Origin: Piliocolobus tephrosceles | Lineage: Eukaryota; Chordata; Mammalia; Primates; Cercopithecidae | NCBI RefSeq assembly: GCF_002776525.5 | Contig: NC_045441.1 | Span: 67,709,467-67,773,466 of the forward strand | Direction: 5' to 3' | DNA: 64,000 bases | Shown: piece after piece, positions 47,621-60,736 of the stretch | Position numbering within the stretch: the stretch's first letter is position 1 | Layout: every line of letters starts with the position of its first letter | Notes under the pieces: generated by a model | What the model was told of the DNA's origin: nothing | What the model saw: the letters and a program-made list of their open reading frames with translations, nothing else | The model's database searches: none | Program-made: the position numbers and the translations under genes

Positions 47621-48548
47621 AAAAAAGCAAGCACATATTATTCCTCCTGAGAACGTCATGTTTATTAAATTAACTCCATTCAATATTGGTGCAAGCCTCT
47701 GTAACCACCCTTCCCCCAGGAACAGTAGAGCTCAAGAGTTGATGTGGGAATATCTGATTTCATACAATTTGAGCTGTGCTACAAAATATTTTTTTTTAAA
47801 TTACGTACTCAAAGTCCAAATCATATTTTGTTTTAATAAAGTATAACTTTATGATATAATCATTTCTGTAAATTTTTATAGATAAGACTTGTGATCTGCA
47901 GTTTTAATTTCATATTTAACAAGCATTACTTTAAATATGGTATTTCTAGATTTTCTTTGTCCAACTTCATGCTCACTTTGGGTGAGCTCATTCTATCCTA
48001 TGACTTAAATATCATCTGTGAATGAATATTTCTAGTTTTGGTAGGGCTAGAATTACAGACTAACATATACACTAAGTGACATAGCCTCAAAGAAATCAAA
48101 TGAGCATTTAAACTGTTGCCCAAAACTTCAGATCTTAAATTCAGATCTTACCAACTCTTTTATCAGGGTCAGAAAATGGCTCATGTAGTCATGATGAAAT
48201 TGTCTGAATACAGGCTTTTGATATTTTCTGTCACTTGTTCTGACCCTTTCACTATTGCCACTGTTGATGCATCTACTAATGTTGTGAAGAAGTATATCTT
48301 CCACTTCTCCCTAAACGACTCATGAGCATCTCATAGCTGCTATGTTATTGGCACCCAATAAAGTTATCCAGGGCACTGTGATCCTACTGTACCTTCTATA
48401 AAATGTGCTTCTTCTGCTTCCTGCCAGTTACCTGTGCCACCATGTTGTCAGCTAGCATCACTGACGTTCTAAGCCCTACATTTACCGTTCAGAATTGAAT
48501 TTTATCTCAAGGTGGGTTTCAAATTATTATTTCAAACTCCATTAAATT
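47621..48548. other. Unassigned DNA
   Basis: No gene. The open frames at 47658-47846 and 48116-48325 show no recognisable family. Confidence 0.45.
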
Positions 48549-48557
48549 ATGCTTTCA

Positions 48558-48846
48558 GGTCAGGCATGGTGGCTCACGCCTGTAATCCCAGCACTTTGGG
48601 AGGCCAAGTTGGGTGGATCACGAGGTCAGGAGATCGAGACCATCCTGGCTAACATGGTGAAACCTCGTCTCTACTAAAAAATACAAAAATTTAGCCGGGC
48701 ATGGTGGTGGACACCTGTAATTCCAGCTACTTGGGAGGCTGAGGCAGGAGAATGGCATGAACCCAGGGGGCGGAGCTTGCAGTGAGCGGAGATCACGCCA
48801 CTGCACTCCAGCCTGGGCGACAGAGTGAGACTCCATCTCAAAAAAA
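48558..48846 (+). mobile_element. AluY-like
   Basis: ggtcaggcatggtggctcac, with gagatcgagaccatcctggc, to a short A tail. The target-site duplication atgctttca (48549-48557) matches atgccttca (48847-48855). Confidence 0.92.
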
Positions 48847-49045
48847 ATGCCTTCATTCAGTCTACATAGTATTTTAATAATTTTATTTAATAATATCACA
48901 TACTGGCATTCTTTTTAAAGATTATCATAAATAATGTAAGCTAAGCTTCTTTTTACCTAGATTAGATAATTATGTTATCTAATTTGAACCTTTTCAGTCA
49001 AAACTAATATTAACTGAACTAAATATTTGATCTGATTAATAGCAC

Positions 49046-49295
49046 TTTTTTTTTTCTTTTTCTTTTTTTTTTTTTTTTGAGAGAGGGCCTCACTCTGTCA
49101 CCCAGGCTGGAGTGCAGTGATATGATCTTGGCTCACTGCAGCCTGGACCTCCCAGGCTCAAGAGATTCTTCCATCTCTGTCTTCTCAGTAGCTGGGACTG
49201 CAGGCCTGTGCCACCATGCCCAGAAGCTCAAGGCATTCACCTATTTTGGCCTCCCAAATTACTAGGATTACAGATGTGAGCCACAATGAGCAGCC
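49046..49295 (-). mobile_element. AluJ-like, internally deleted
   Basis: T-rich tail, then gagagagggcctcactctgt and gctcactgcagcctggacct (AluJ-like), to gagccacaatgagcagcc. The segment between catgcccagaagctc and aaggcattcacctattttgg lacks about 45 bases of Alu. Confidence 0.85.
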
Positions 49296-49929
49296 ACTTG
49301 TTTATTTTAAAATATACATTTTGACTGTATGACAAAAGATTTTTGTTTATCTAATCAAGATCTTATGTATTAAATTCCTTTGATAATGCCATCTGATTAG
49401 GAATTATTCCCTCATTTTAGGCTTTATAACATATGTAATATGACTTAAAGAAATCTATCATGCATTTTTAGGTTTGTTGGCTGACTACCTATGCTTTAAT
49501 TTACTTTCTCCCTAATGCCCACTGAAATGACAGAGAAAGCAATCATAGAAAAATAAGAGAAGATGCCTTCAGAGGGCAAGGATTATTAAAGAATTTTTTA
49601 AGATATTGAGCAGATGGGATTTAATTAGAAAAGAAACCCCACAGAGGTGAGCAACTGACAACTCAATAGGGACTTCTGAAAAAAGAGTTTTCCAAGTAGA
49701 ACACCAGAAAACTCCCCGGGATCAGAAAAAATCTGGCTTGGAAGGCAGAGCAGTCCCTGGGGCAATTGACAAAGTAATTAATTGAAGTGCTACAGAACTG
49801 CTGTGATGGGATACAGGTCTCAGGCACAAGCTAGCAAGCTCTAAATTAAGTGGAGAACCTGCCTTAGGGGACTCCCAAGGTAAGTTTGGTGGCAGGAAGA
49901 GAAGTAGGGCAGTGCCCTCCTCAACTTTC
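49296..49929. other. Unassigned DNA
   Basis: No gene. A perfect donor match, cccaag then gtaagt, lies near 49875-49886 without a visible partner. Confidence 0.4.
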
Positions 49930-50121
49930 AATGACAAAGTATACATTGAGACCCCTCAAAAGGATCACCGAGACAGAATGAACAGTCTCTACATAAAACA
50001 AACATTCTGATAGAAAACGTGGTAAATATATTTAGAAATTTGGATGAGAAAACACATCACAATCTTAATACAAATTCCAGAAGTCATGAGGAAAAAGTGG
50101 CATATTTGACCACATAATTAT
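49930..50121 (+). mobile_element. Very old L1 (L1M/HAL1-like), left part
   Basis: attccagaagtcatgaggaa and tatttgaccacataattat resemble L1M ORF2. It is continued after the LTR at 50482. Confidence 0.45.
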
Positions 50122-50481
50122 TGATATGGTTTGGCTGTGTCCCCACCCAAATCTCATCTTGAATTGTAGCTCCCATAATTCCCACGTGTTGTGGGAGGGA
50201 CCTGGTGGGAGATCAATGAACTATGGGGGCGGCTTCCACCATACTGTTCTTATAGTAGTAAGTCTCACAAGATCTGACGGTTTTATAAGGAGAAACCCCT
50301 TTAGCTTGGTTCTCATTCTCTCTCTTGCCTGCTGTCATATAAGAGATGTCTTTTGCCTTCTGCCATGATTGTGAGGCCTCCCCAGCCACATGGAACTGTG
50401 AGTCTATTAAACGTCTTTTTCTTTATAAGTTACCTAGTCTTAGGTATGTCTTTGTCGGCAGCATGAAAATGGACTAATACA
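50122..50481 (+). mobile_element. THE1-type MaLR solo LTR
   Basis: tgatatggtttggctgtgtc, gaattgtagctcccataatt, gttgtgggagggacctggtg, gccatgattgtgaggcctcc, gaactgtgagtctattaaac and ctaataca. Full LTR length of about 360 bp. No clear 5-bp duplication remains. Confidence 0.93.
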
Positions 50482-50930
50482 ACAATCTTTACCTTCATAT
50501 TGAACACATGTATTATAAAAAAGGTAAGACACATGAAAGCATGAGGAAATATATATATTACATGTAACAGACAAGATATGATCTTCCTAATATATAAAAA
50601 CTGCTCTAAATCAGTGAGAAAAAGACAATCCAATAGAAAAATGTCATACGAGCAAGTTAACTGACAAATTTTAAATTAACATAGGTATTTTCAAAATTAT
50701 CCATGATAAAAGTAATGCAAGTAAAAATAATGCATTGCCTTGTCAAACTTAAAAATATATATATTTAAAATATACAGTGTCAGAAACGTCGCAAGGAAAG
50801 TGACACTCTCATTTACTCTTGAGTGTAAGCTGATTTAAACTTTTTGGAGAACAATTTGACAGGATTTACCAAAATTTAGCATTGTGAGTAAAAGTTTAAC
50901 AAAACCCATTCACTTCTGCAGGAAGAGTGC
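50482..50930 (+). mobile_element. Very old L1 (L1M/HAL1-like), right part
   Basis: gtgagaaaaagacaatccaa, tagaaaaatgtcatacgagc and actctcatttactcttgagt, plus ttggagaacaatttgacagg, follow the 3' part of L1M ORF2. Confidence 0.55.
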
Positions 50931-51183
50931 ACCTTGCGTTCAGTTAAATCTATAGCTCCCTTTCATTGGAAATGCTATAAAGGTAAAACATCAGCAGTGT
51001 TTTCAAGCCAATCTGCTCATTGTAAAAATAGCTCTCATTGATGAAATGCCGCTAGATTGGTAGAACTATAGATAGTGAGAAGCCATCTGCATGTTGTAAC
51101 TCTCCTTGAAGGAAAACATCTGAGTCTGATCCTGGTAAACTGGGTTTCGTATCTTAGATCCTTATAAGGAATACGATACTAAG
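50931..51183. other. Unassigned DNA
   Basis: No recognised feature. Confidence 0.5.
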
Positions 51184-51859
51184 TGATATGGTTTGGCTGC
51201 GTCCCCACCCAAAATCTCATCTTGATTGTAATCCCCATAATCCCCACATGTCAAGGAGAGACCAGGTGGAGGTAATTTAATCATGTTGATCTCACGATGG
51301 TGAGTTCTCACAAGATCTGATTTCTTTGTTTTTGTTTGTTTTGTTTTGTTTTTTTCTTCTTTTGCAGTCTCACTGTCACCCAGGCTGGAGTGCAGTGGCC
51401 CGATCTTGGCTCACTGCAACATCCGCCTCCCGGGTTCAAGCGATTCTCCTGCCTCAGCCTCCTGAGTAGGTGGGACTACAGGCGCATGTCACCATACCCG
51501 GCTAATTTTTGTATTTTTAGTAGAGATGGGGTTTCACCATGTTGGCCAGGCTGGTCTTGAACTCCGACCTAGTGATCTGCCTGCCTCGGCCTTCCAAAGT
51601 ACTGGGACTACAGACATGAGCCACCGCACCCGGCCGAGATCTGATGGTTTTATAAGTGTGTGCTACTTCCTCCTGCATTATCTTCTTTGTGCTGCTTTGT
51701 GAAGAAGGTGCCTTGTTTCTTTTTTCCCTTCTGCCATGATTGTAAGTTTTCTGAGGCCTCTCCAGCCATGCTGAACTGTGAGTCAATTAACCGTCTTTTG
51801 GTTATAAATTACCCAGTCTGTGGCAGTTCTTTATATCAGTGTGAAAATGAACTAATACA
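51184..51859 (+). mobile_element. THE1/MST-type MaLR LTR, split by an Alu
   Basis: tgatatggtttggctgcgtc and cacaagatctgat, then an Alu, then agatctgatggttttataag, gccatgattgtaagttttct, gtgagtcaattaaccgtctt and ctaataca. Flanks ctaag (51179-51183) and ttaag (51860-51864) may be its 5-bp duplication. Confidence 0.9.
51322..51636 (-). mobile_element. Alu (AluS-like) within the LTR
   Basis: T-rich tail with tttg units, then gcagtctcactgtcacccag to gagccaccgcacccggcc. The target-site duplication agatctgat is at 51313-51321 and 51637-51645. Confidence 0.93.
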
Positions 51860-51959
51860 TTAAGTGTGACCCATAGTAATCTTGTAAGTCTGAAAGTTTA
51901 GGGAGGCCTATTCATATGGAACAATTAATCTAAAGTTCTGCTCAGGAAAATAATTAACA

Positions 51960-53385
51960 GTATAGAGAGAAAATATATGGAGTGTGGGAAAAAGTATTTT
52001 GCAAGCCATATATCTGATGAAACGATAATATGCAAAATATGTCAGAGCTCAAACAACTCAACAGCAAGAAAACAAAACACCCAAACAAAAAATGGGCAAG
52101 AGACCTGAATAGACACTACTCAAAAGAAGACATACAAATGGCCAGCAGATAGATGAAAAAATGTTAAACATCACCAGTCATTATGGGAATGCAAGTTAAA
52201 ACCACAATGACATATCATCTGACACCTTTAAGGGTAAGTATTATCAAAAAGACAAAAGATAACAAGTGTTGGTGAGAATGTGGAGGAAAGGAGTCCCTTG
52301 TACACTGTTCAGGGGAATGTAAATTAGTACAGCCTTTATGGAAAACTGTATGAAGTTTCAAAAAAAAAAAAAAACTAACTAAAAATGAAATGACTGTATT
52401 ATTTAGCAATCCCACTTCTGTTTTTTTACACAATACATTTGAAATCAGATTGTCAAAGAAATGTCGGTACTCCCATGCTCATCACATCACTATTTACAAT
52501 AGCACGTGAACCAGCCAATAGCCAAAGAATCAACCTAAGTGTTCATCAACAGGTGAATGTATAAAGAAAAGGCATATATATATATATATATACACACAAT
52601 GGAATACTATGCAGCCTTAAAAAGAAGAAAATTCCACAACTTGTGGCAACATAGCTACAATTAGAAACTATTATGCTTAGTGAAATAAGCCAGGTACAGA
52701 AGACAAATACTCGTGTTTTCACGTACAGATGGAATGTAAAACAATCAAACTCATAGAAGCAGGGAGTAGAATGGTGGTTATAGGATGAGGGAATGAGGAG
52801 ATGATGCTCAAAAAGTACAAAATTTCTATTAGACAGAGGAAAAACTGTTTTTAGTTCTATTACACAACATGGTAAAAAGACAGTTAATAATAGAATGTTG
52901 TACATTTCAAAATTGCTAAGAAGGTATTTTTTTTTTTTTTTTTTAAGACAGAGTATCACTCTGTTGCCCAAGCTGGAGTGCAGTGATGTGATCTCAGCTC
53001 ACTGCAAGCTCCACCTCCCGAGTTCATACCATTCTCTGGCCTAAGCCTCCTGAGTAGCTGGGACTACAGGTGCCCACTACCACACCAGGCTAATTTTTTG
53101 TATTTTTAGTAGAGATGGGGTTTCACTGTGTTAGCCAGGATGGTCTCAATCTCTTAACTTCGTGATCTGCCTGCCTCAGTCTCCCAAAGTGCTGGGATTA
53201 CAGACGTGAGCCACCGCGTCTGGCCTAAATGTTTTCTTTACCACAAAAAATTTTAGGTATTCGACATGATTACTATATTAACTAGCTTGATTTAATTATT
53301 CCATGTTGTTTTCATGAAGCATAACATGACTTTGTACCTCAGAAATGTATGTAATTATAAATTGTCAATTTATAATAAAAAAGAC
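51960..53385 (+). mobile_element. L1 (L1MA/L1MB-like) 3' part, split by an Alu
   Basis: Late ORF2 text, with no long open frame: acaactcaacagcaagaaaa, aaatgggcaagagacctgaa, gtgttggtgagaatgtggag and gtgaaataagccaggtacag. This is followed by a 3' UTR ending aatgtatgtaattataaatt and an A-rich tail. Starts mid-ORF2. Contains (AT)n at 52574-52590. Confidence 0.88.
52927..53225 (-). mobile_element. AluY-like, antisense, inside the L1 3' UTR
   Basis: Eighteen T, then aagacagagtatcactctgt, gtgttagccaggatggtctc and gagccaccgcgtctggcc. Confidence 0.92.
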
Positions 53386-54277
53386 CTCTGGTGGGCACTG
53401 GAACTTGCGTAAGTCACTTAAATTTGTTTAACATAAATAAAAATACCAACATACACATAGTAATATATTCTTATTATAAATATAAAGGTATTATAAACAT
53501 CCAGAAACAGTGGAGCTGATAATTATATTTTTATTACCTATGCCATGTAATATTTTCTACACTCTAAATAGAATGAGGTAGACTTGTTTTACCAAAATGG
53601 GAAGAGTCCCAAGTTATATTGTTGATTGAAAAGAATACCCTGCAAAACAATATGCATTATTTTTGATATGTGTATATATTTTTCATTCTCTTTTAGGACC
53701 TAGGAAGTTCTGAGCACTGACTGGTTTGACTGGTCCCCTAACCACATTTTTCATCTATGAATTTCAATCTCTCAGGAAACTAGACCTTGCTCTTCTACTC
53801 CTACCTCATGTGTATGTCTTTCTATAAATGACTTAACTAATATAATCTTGGAGAAACTCTACTGATGATATGTATTCTGTCACTCACAAATGAATCTCTC
53901 GGTCAGCTGTGGCTACACATTGTGACAGTTAGCGAGCTTTTAAAAAAATACCAATACTAATGTCAGCAAGATAGTTAGATAGGAGGTCTCCAACCCTCAT
54001 CCCCCTACAGAACCAATGATTTGGTAACCATCCAAAGACAAAAATGTCTTTCTGGGAGCTTTGCACTCCAGGTAAATGGTTATCTCTGGTATGAAGAATG
54101 GAAAACAAAACTATTAAATACAATTACAATTTGTTGGAGATAAGCAATATAAAAAGTATAAACTGTTGACATTGAAAAATCAAAATGTAGGGGAGAGTGG
54201 AGTTAAAGTGTAGTTTTCTCAGTTGTCTTTCTTTGCAATCACACAACTTTTTCCAGTATAAAATAACTTAAAATTAT
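53386..54277. other. Unassigned DNA
   Basis: No gene or recognised repeat. Confidence 0.5.
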
Positions 54278-57200
54278 AGAATGTTTTTGTGAGCCTCGTG
54301 GTATCCACAAGACAAAAATCTACAATACACTAAACATAAAAAGCAAAGAATCAAAACATACTACTAGAGGAAATCACTTAACCACAGAGGAAGACTATAT
54401 GAGAGGAAAAACGGATCTACAAAGTAACTAGAAGACAGGTAACAAAATCACATCAGTAAACCCTCACCTATCAACAATGACCTTGACTGTAAAAGGATTG
54501 AATTATCTAATTAAAAGACAGAGTGGAAAAAATGAGTTTTAAAAAGTCCCAACTATATGCTGACTACAAGAAACTCATTTCATATGAAAAGATATGTATA
54601 TGCTAAAAGTGAAGGGATGGAAAAATTATTCTATGCAAATGCAAACCAAAACAGAGTAGGAGTAGTTGTACTTGTATCAGATAAGATAGACTTTAAGCAA
54701 AAACTGCCAAAAGGGATAATGAAGGCCATTACATAATAATAAAAGGATCAATAGAGCAAAAGGATATAACAATTATAAATATATGTATACCCAACATCAG
54801 AGCACCTAAATCTATGAAGCAAATATTAATAGACTTAAAGGAAGAGATAGACTACAATACAATAACAGATGAGGACTTCAACACCAAAACTTCAGCAATG
54901 GAAAGATCATCTAGACAAAAAAAAAAAAATCAAGAATGAAACATCAGGGTAAAACTTCACTCTAGAATAAAGGGATGTGAAAGTTATTTACAAGATCTTC
55001 TATCCAATAGCTTCAGAATACACATTCTTCTGAACTACCCATGGAACGTTCTGCAGAATAGATTGTACATTAGGCCACAAATCAAGTCTTAGGAAATTAA
55101 AAAAGATAAAGCTATCAAATATGTTTTCTGAACATAATGGAATTAAACTAGAAATCAAGAAGTGGGAACACTTTGTAAACTAAAATATATGGAATTAAAT
55201 TATACACTCCAGAAAATGCAAAGGCTCAATGATGGTGTTTAAAAGAAAATATATAAATGTATTGAGACAAATGAAAATAGAAACACAGCATACTCAAACC
55301 TATGATATAGCAAAAGCAGTGCTAATGGGAAAGTTTATAGCATCAACAAATGAGAAATATCTCAAATAAACTACCCAACGTTACACCTCAAGACATTGGA
55401 AAAATGCCCAAAATTAGTAGAAGAAAACTAGTAATAATAGATTATAGTAGAAATAAAGAAAATAGAGACTGTAATGGTTCAAAAGAGCAATTAAATGAAA
55501 ACTTAGGTTTTTAAAAATATTAACATAATTGACAAACCTTTAACTAAACTAAGAAAAAAAGAGATGACCCAAATAAATTCAGATGAAAAAGAAGACAGTG
55601 CAACTGTAACTACAAAAACACAAAAGATCACTAGTGACTATTATGAACACTTACCTGTATGCCAAAAAATTAGGAAACTTAAAAGAAATTGGTAAATTCC
55701 TGGACACATACAACCTACCATGACTGAATGAAGAAAAAATAGAACACCCATCCAAACAGACCAATAATAAGTAAAAAGAATAAGTAATAAAAAGTCTCCC
55801 ATCAAACAAAAGCCCAATACCTGATGGCTACATTGCAAAATTCTAAAAAACATTTAAAGAACTAATGTCAATTCTTCTCAAGCTATTCGGAAGGAAGGAA
55901 GGAAGGAAGGAAGGAAGGAAGGAAGGAAGGAAGGAAGGAAAGAAGGAAAGAAGGAAGGAGGGAGGGAGGGAGGGAGGGAAAGAAGGAGGGAAAGAAGGAA
56001 GGAAGGAAGGAAGGAAGGAAGGAAGGAAGGAAGGAAGGAAGGAAGGAAGGAAAAATGAATTGAAGTGAATTCTTCCAAACTCATTCTATGAGGCCAGCAC
56101 TACTCCAACACCAAAACCCGACAAGGACACAAATGAAAAATGGAAGCTATAGGCCAATATCCCTAATGAACATAGATGCAAAAATCCTCAATAAAATATT
56201 AGCAGCTTGAATCCAACAGCATATCAAAAAGATTATTCACCATGAGGTTCAAGGATGGTTCAATATACAAAATTCATAAACATGATATATCACATTAACA
56301 GAATGAAGAACAAAGCCAGATGATTAAACCAATAGACACAGTAAAAACATTCCATAAACTTCTATATCCCTTTGTGATAAAAACTCTAAACAAATTAGTT
56401 GTAGAAGGAACATACCGCTACACAATAAAGGCCATACATAACAAACCCATACCTAACATATTGAATGGGGAAAAGTTGAAAGTTTTTTCTCTAAAATCTG
56501 CAACTAGACAAGGATGTGCACTTTGACCACTTCTATTCACTATAGTACTGGAAGTCCCACCTAGTACTGGAAGTCCTAGCAGTTACAGCAGAGAAAGCAA
56601 TAAAGGACATCCAAACAGGAAAGGGGAAAGTCAAATTTTATGTTTGCAGATAATGTGATATTATATCTAGAAAACCCTACAGATACACCAAAACATGTTA
56701 GAACTAATAAGTCAAGTTGCAGCATACAAAATCAACATACAAACATTTATGCCATTTCTATATGCCAACGGCAAACTCTGAAAATGAAATCAAGAAAGAA
56801 ATTCCATTTACAATGACTACAAAAAAAAAAATGCTTAGGAGTAGATTCAAACAAGGAAGTTAAATGATCTCCACACTAAAAACTGAAATATTGATAAAAG
56901 AAATTGAGAACACTAATAAGTGAAAATATATCCTTTATTTACCTATTGGAAGAATTAATATTCATAACATGTCCATACTACCCAACGTAGTCTACAGATT
57001 CAATGTAATCTCTATCAAAATACCAATGACATTCTTCACAGAAATAGAAAAAAAAATCCACAATTTTTTATGGAACCATTAAAGACCCAGATAGTCAAAA
57101 TAGTCTTGATCAAAAAAGAACAAAGCTAGAGACATTACACTCACTACTTGACTTAAAAGTATACTACAAAGCAGTAGTAACCCAAGCAGCAAGGTATTGT

Positions 57201-58768
57201 CGTAAAGACAGACACACAGACCAATGGAACAGAACAGGGAAACTGGAAGTAAATTCACTCATTTACAACAAACTAACTTTCAACAAAGGCACCGAGAACA
57301 CAGAATGGGGAAAGGGCAGTCTCTTTCATAAATGTGATGGGAAAACTGAATGTCCACATGCTAAGAATGAAACTAGACATCTATCTCTCTCTACTTACAA
57401 AAATTGACTCAAGATAGATTAAAGATTACATGTAGACCTGAATCTATGAAAGAAACAGACAAGAAGAAAACAGGAGAAATGCTTCATGACATTGGTGTGA
57501 GCAAGAGTTGTGTGTTTTTTTTTTTTTTTTTAGTAAGACCTCAAAATTATAGGCAACAAAAGTAAAAATAGTCAAATGGGATTTATATCAAACTAGATAG
57601 TGTCTGGGCAATAAAAATAAGAACCTATAGAAAGGGAGAAAATATTCACAAACTATGCATCTGACAAATGGCTACTAATCAGAATATATCAGAAGCATGA
57701 AAAACTCAATAACAAAAGAACAAATAATCTAAAGAATGGGCAGACGCTCTGAATAGACATTTATCAAAAATAAAACATATGAATAGCCAACAGGTATATT
57801 TGAAAATGCTCAACATCACTAATCAAAAATATGCAAATCACAACCACAGTGAGATACCACGTCACCCCAGTTAGAATGGCTATTGTCAATAAGACAAAAA
57901 GTAACAATTGCTGGTGAGGATGTGGACAAAGGGGAACTTCTGTACACTGCTGATCACTATGTAAATTATTACATCCATTATGGACAATAGTATGGAGTTT
58001 CCTCAAAAAATTAAAAATAGAACTACCACATGATCCAACAATCCCACTACTGGGGATACATCTAAAGAAATAAGATCAGCATGTCAAAGATATATCTGCA
58101 CTCTCATATTTACTGTAGAACTCTTCACTATTAGCCAAGATATAAAATCATTCTAAATGCCCATCCATAGATACACAAAAAGTGACATCTATACACAATG
58201 CAATACCTTGCATATACAGTGCATATATGTGCAAGGAATATATACACATTCAGCCACATAAAATAAAATCCTGTCATTTGAGACAACATGAATCTAGAGC
58301 ACTTTATGTTAAGTAAAGCCAAGCCAAGCACAGAAGGATGATCTCACTCATATGTGGAATCTAAAAAAAAGTTGGTATCACAGCAGTAGAGGGAGAATAG
58401 TGGTTACTAGAGGCTGTGGATCGGAAAAAGGAGGAGGAAATGGGGACAGGTTGGTCAATAGGTAAAATGTTACAGTTAGGGAAAAGAAAGAAGTTCTGGT
58501 ACTCTATTGTACAGTAGGGTGACTATAGTTAACAATAATGTCTATTTCAAAATAGCTAGAAAAGAGAAGTTTAGGTCTTTCACTACAAAGAGATAACAAC
58601 TCTTTGAAGTGATGGATATTTCAATTACCTTGATTTGATCATCACAGAATGTATAGATGTAACATTTCACTGTACCCCATAAATATGTACCATTATTATG
58701 TCTACCAACACCTACCAAAACAAAGTCAATAATAAATAGAAAGCCTTCATACAACAATAAAAAAAAAG
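54278..58768 (+). mobile_element. L1 (L1PB/L1MA-like), 4.5 kb, dead ORF2 and 3' UTR
   Basis: Starts just before ORF2 (gtgagcctcgtggtatccac) and runs in order through ORF2 (caagaaactcatttcatatg, ttaagcaaaaactgccaaaa, gcaactagacaaggatgtgc, gatccaacaatcccactact) to a 3' UTR (gggtgactatagttaacaat, ctgtaccccataaatatgta) and an A tail. It is littered with stops and frameshifts and has a GGAA array in the middle. It makes no working protein. Confidence 0.9.
55889..56053 (+). repeat. (GGAA)n microsatellite inside L1 ORF2
   Basis: About 165 bases of ggaa units with a central block of gaaa and ggga variants. It sits where L1 has a short gaaga/ggagg purine stretch before attcttccaaactcattcta. Any open frame across it is pure repeat. 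Confidence 0.97.
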
Positions 58769-59489
58769 GATATTAAATCAGTAATAGAAAACTTCCCAAA
58801 AAGAAAAGCCCAGGACCAGACAGCTTTATGGACAAATTCTATTAAACATTCCAAGAATAATTAATACCAATACTTCTTAAACTCTCACCAAGAAATAGAA
58901 GAGGAGGAAACACTTCCAAGTTCATTTTGTGAGATCAGCATAGGCCAGAAAGAGAGCCACACAAATATGTCCAACATGTTTTAGAGCATAGTTTTGGCGA
59001 AGGTGCAAAAGCAAGTCAACGGAGGAAAGACAGCCTTTTCAACAAATGATATTGGAAGAACTGGATATCCACAAGCCACAAAAATAAACCCTGATCTAAA
59101 CTTCACACCACATACTCACATTACATCAAAGTGAACCATAAAAATCATAAAACTGTTGAAGAAAAAGAGGAATAACTTTAGGACCTAGGAATAAGCAAAG
59201 AGTTACTAGACTTGATACAAAAACATGATCTTTAAAAGGAAAATCTGATACACAACTTCATCAAAATTAGAAACTTTCACTCTACATATGACCCTTTCAA
59301 GAGGTTGAAAAGACAAGATATCAGCTGGGAGGAAATATTTGCAAACTACAAATACAATAGGGAATTGTGCCTAGAATAAAGAACTCTGAGAACTCAACAG
59401 TAAAAAGAAGAGAATCCAATTAGAAAATGTGAACATACATTTCTCTGAAGGGATGGCAAATAAGCACAAGAAAACAGATGCAATATCTT

Positions 59490-59798
59490 GGCCAGGAGTG
59501 GTGGCTCACACTTGTAATCCTAGCATTTTGGGAGGCCAAGGCAGCACTTGAAGCCAGGAGCTCTAGATCAGCCTAGCAAACATGGTGAAACCTGTTCTCC
59601 CCATATCTACTGCAAATACCAAAAAATTAGCCAGGTGTGGTAGCACACACTTGTAATCCCAGCTACTCGGGAGGCTGAGGTAAGAGAATGTTTGAACCTG
59701 GGAGGTAGAGGTTTCAGTGAACCAAGATCGCCCCTCCTGCCACTGCACTCCAGCCTTGGGCAAAAGAGACCCTGTCTCAAAAAAAAGAAAAGAAAAGA
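59490..59798 (+). mobile_element. Alu (AluJ/AluS-like)
   Basis: ggccaggagtggtggctcac through both monomers to an A tail with aaaag units, inserted in the L1. Confidence 0.9.
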
Positions 59799-60493
59799 AA
59801 TATAGTATCTTTTAGTCATTAGGAAAATGCAAACTGAAACATAATGAGATATCAATACACACCTATCAAAATGGCTAAAATAATTAATGACAACACTAAA
59901 TGCTGGAAAGAATTCAGATAAACTTGATCAACTGTACATTGCTGGCGGGAATGTAATATGGTACAGCCAAATTGAAAAACAATTTGGTAGCTTCTTATAA
60001 ACCTAAACATGCAACTACCAGCAATTACACACTTGTGCAATTTATTTCATTGGAAATGAAGACATATTCATACAAAACTCTGTGCACAAATGATCATAGC
60101 AGCTTTGCTTGTGATAGTCCAAAACGAAAAATCCCAGATGTTCTTTAATGGGGGAATAATTTAAAATACTGTGGTGCATTTGTACCATGGAAAACTACTC
60201 ACCAATAAAAAGGAACAAACTATTGATACACACAATTTGGATAAAGCTCCAGTAAACTATGCTGAGTGAAAAAATCCGATCTCAAAAGTTTACATACATT
60301 ATTATACCATTTATATTGCATTCTTGAAATGCCAAGATTAGAGAGCTCGGGAACAGATTGGTAGCTGCCAAGGGTCTCCATGGGAAGAAAGGAGGTGGCT
60401 ATGACTATAAAAGGCTAGCATAAGGGATCTCTGTGATGAACTGTTCTGTATCTTGACCGTGGTGGATGTCACAGAAATCTACATATTTAAATG

Positions 60494-60496
<3 letters not shown>

Positions 60497-60529
<33 letters not shown>
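60497..60529 (+). repeat. (AC)n microsatellite in the L1 3' UTR
   Basis: About 16 perfect ac units. Confidence 0.97.
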
Positions 60530-60531
<2 letters not shown>

Positions 60532-60736
60532 GCATGTAAAATTGGAGTGGTGTGAACAAGGATATAATACATAAATTTTATGAATGACAATTTCCTGGTT
60601 ATACTCTACTTATGCAAGATGTTACGAATGACAGAAACAGGGGAAAGGGTATATGAAATTTCTATGTATTGTATCTGACAACTGCATGTTAATCTACCAT
60701 TACCTCAAAATAAACTTAAACAATAACAATCCAAAG

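Larger units (their letters stand above)
58769..60735 (+). mobile_element. Older L1 (L1MB/L1MC-like) 3' part, split by an Alu
   Basis: Starts in ORF2 at attaaatcagtaatagaaaa and aagcccaggaccagacagct, then caaagtgaaccataaaaatc, tgctggcgggaatgtaatat and ctatgctgagtgaaaaaatc. Ends in a 3' UTR with accgtggtggatgtcacaga and ctcaaaataaactt. It abuts the preceding L1 tail in the same orientation. A large ORF2 part is missing between 58950 and 58980. Confidence 0.83.

Noticed and set aside
49875..49886. Perfect splice donor consensus
   Set aside because: No matching acceptor and no exon-like block precedes it. Isolated donors are frequent by chance.
50122..51859. A MaLR provirus with two LTRs
   Set aside because: The interval holds an old L1 rather than retroviral internal sequence, and the LTRs differ too much to be a pair from one insertion.
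52546..52971. 141-codon antisense open frame
   Set aside because: It is the opposite strand of L1 ORF2 and 3' UTR plus part of an Alu.
55865..56084. Open frames on both strands of repeated Glu-Gly-Arg-Lys and Ser-Phe-Leu-Pro units
   Set aside because: Pure translation of the GGAA microsatellite, which has no stop in some frames.
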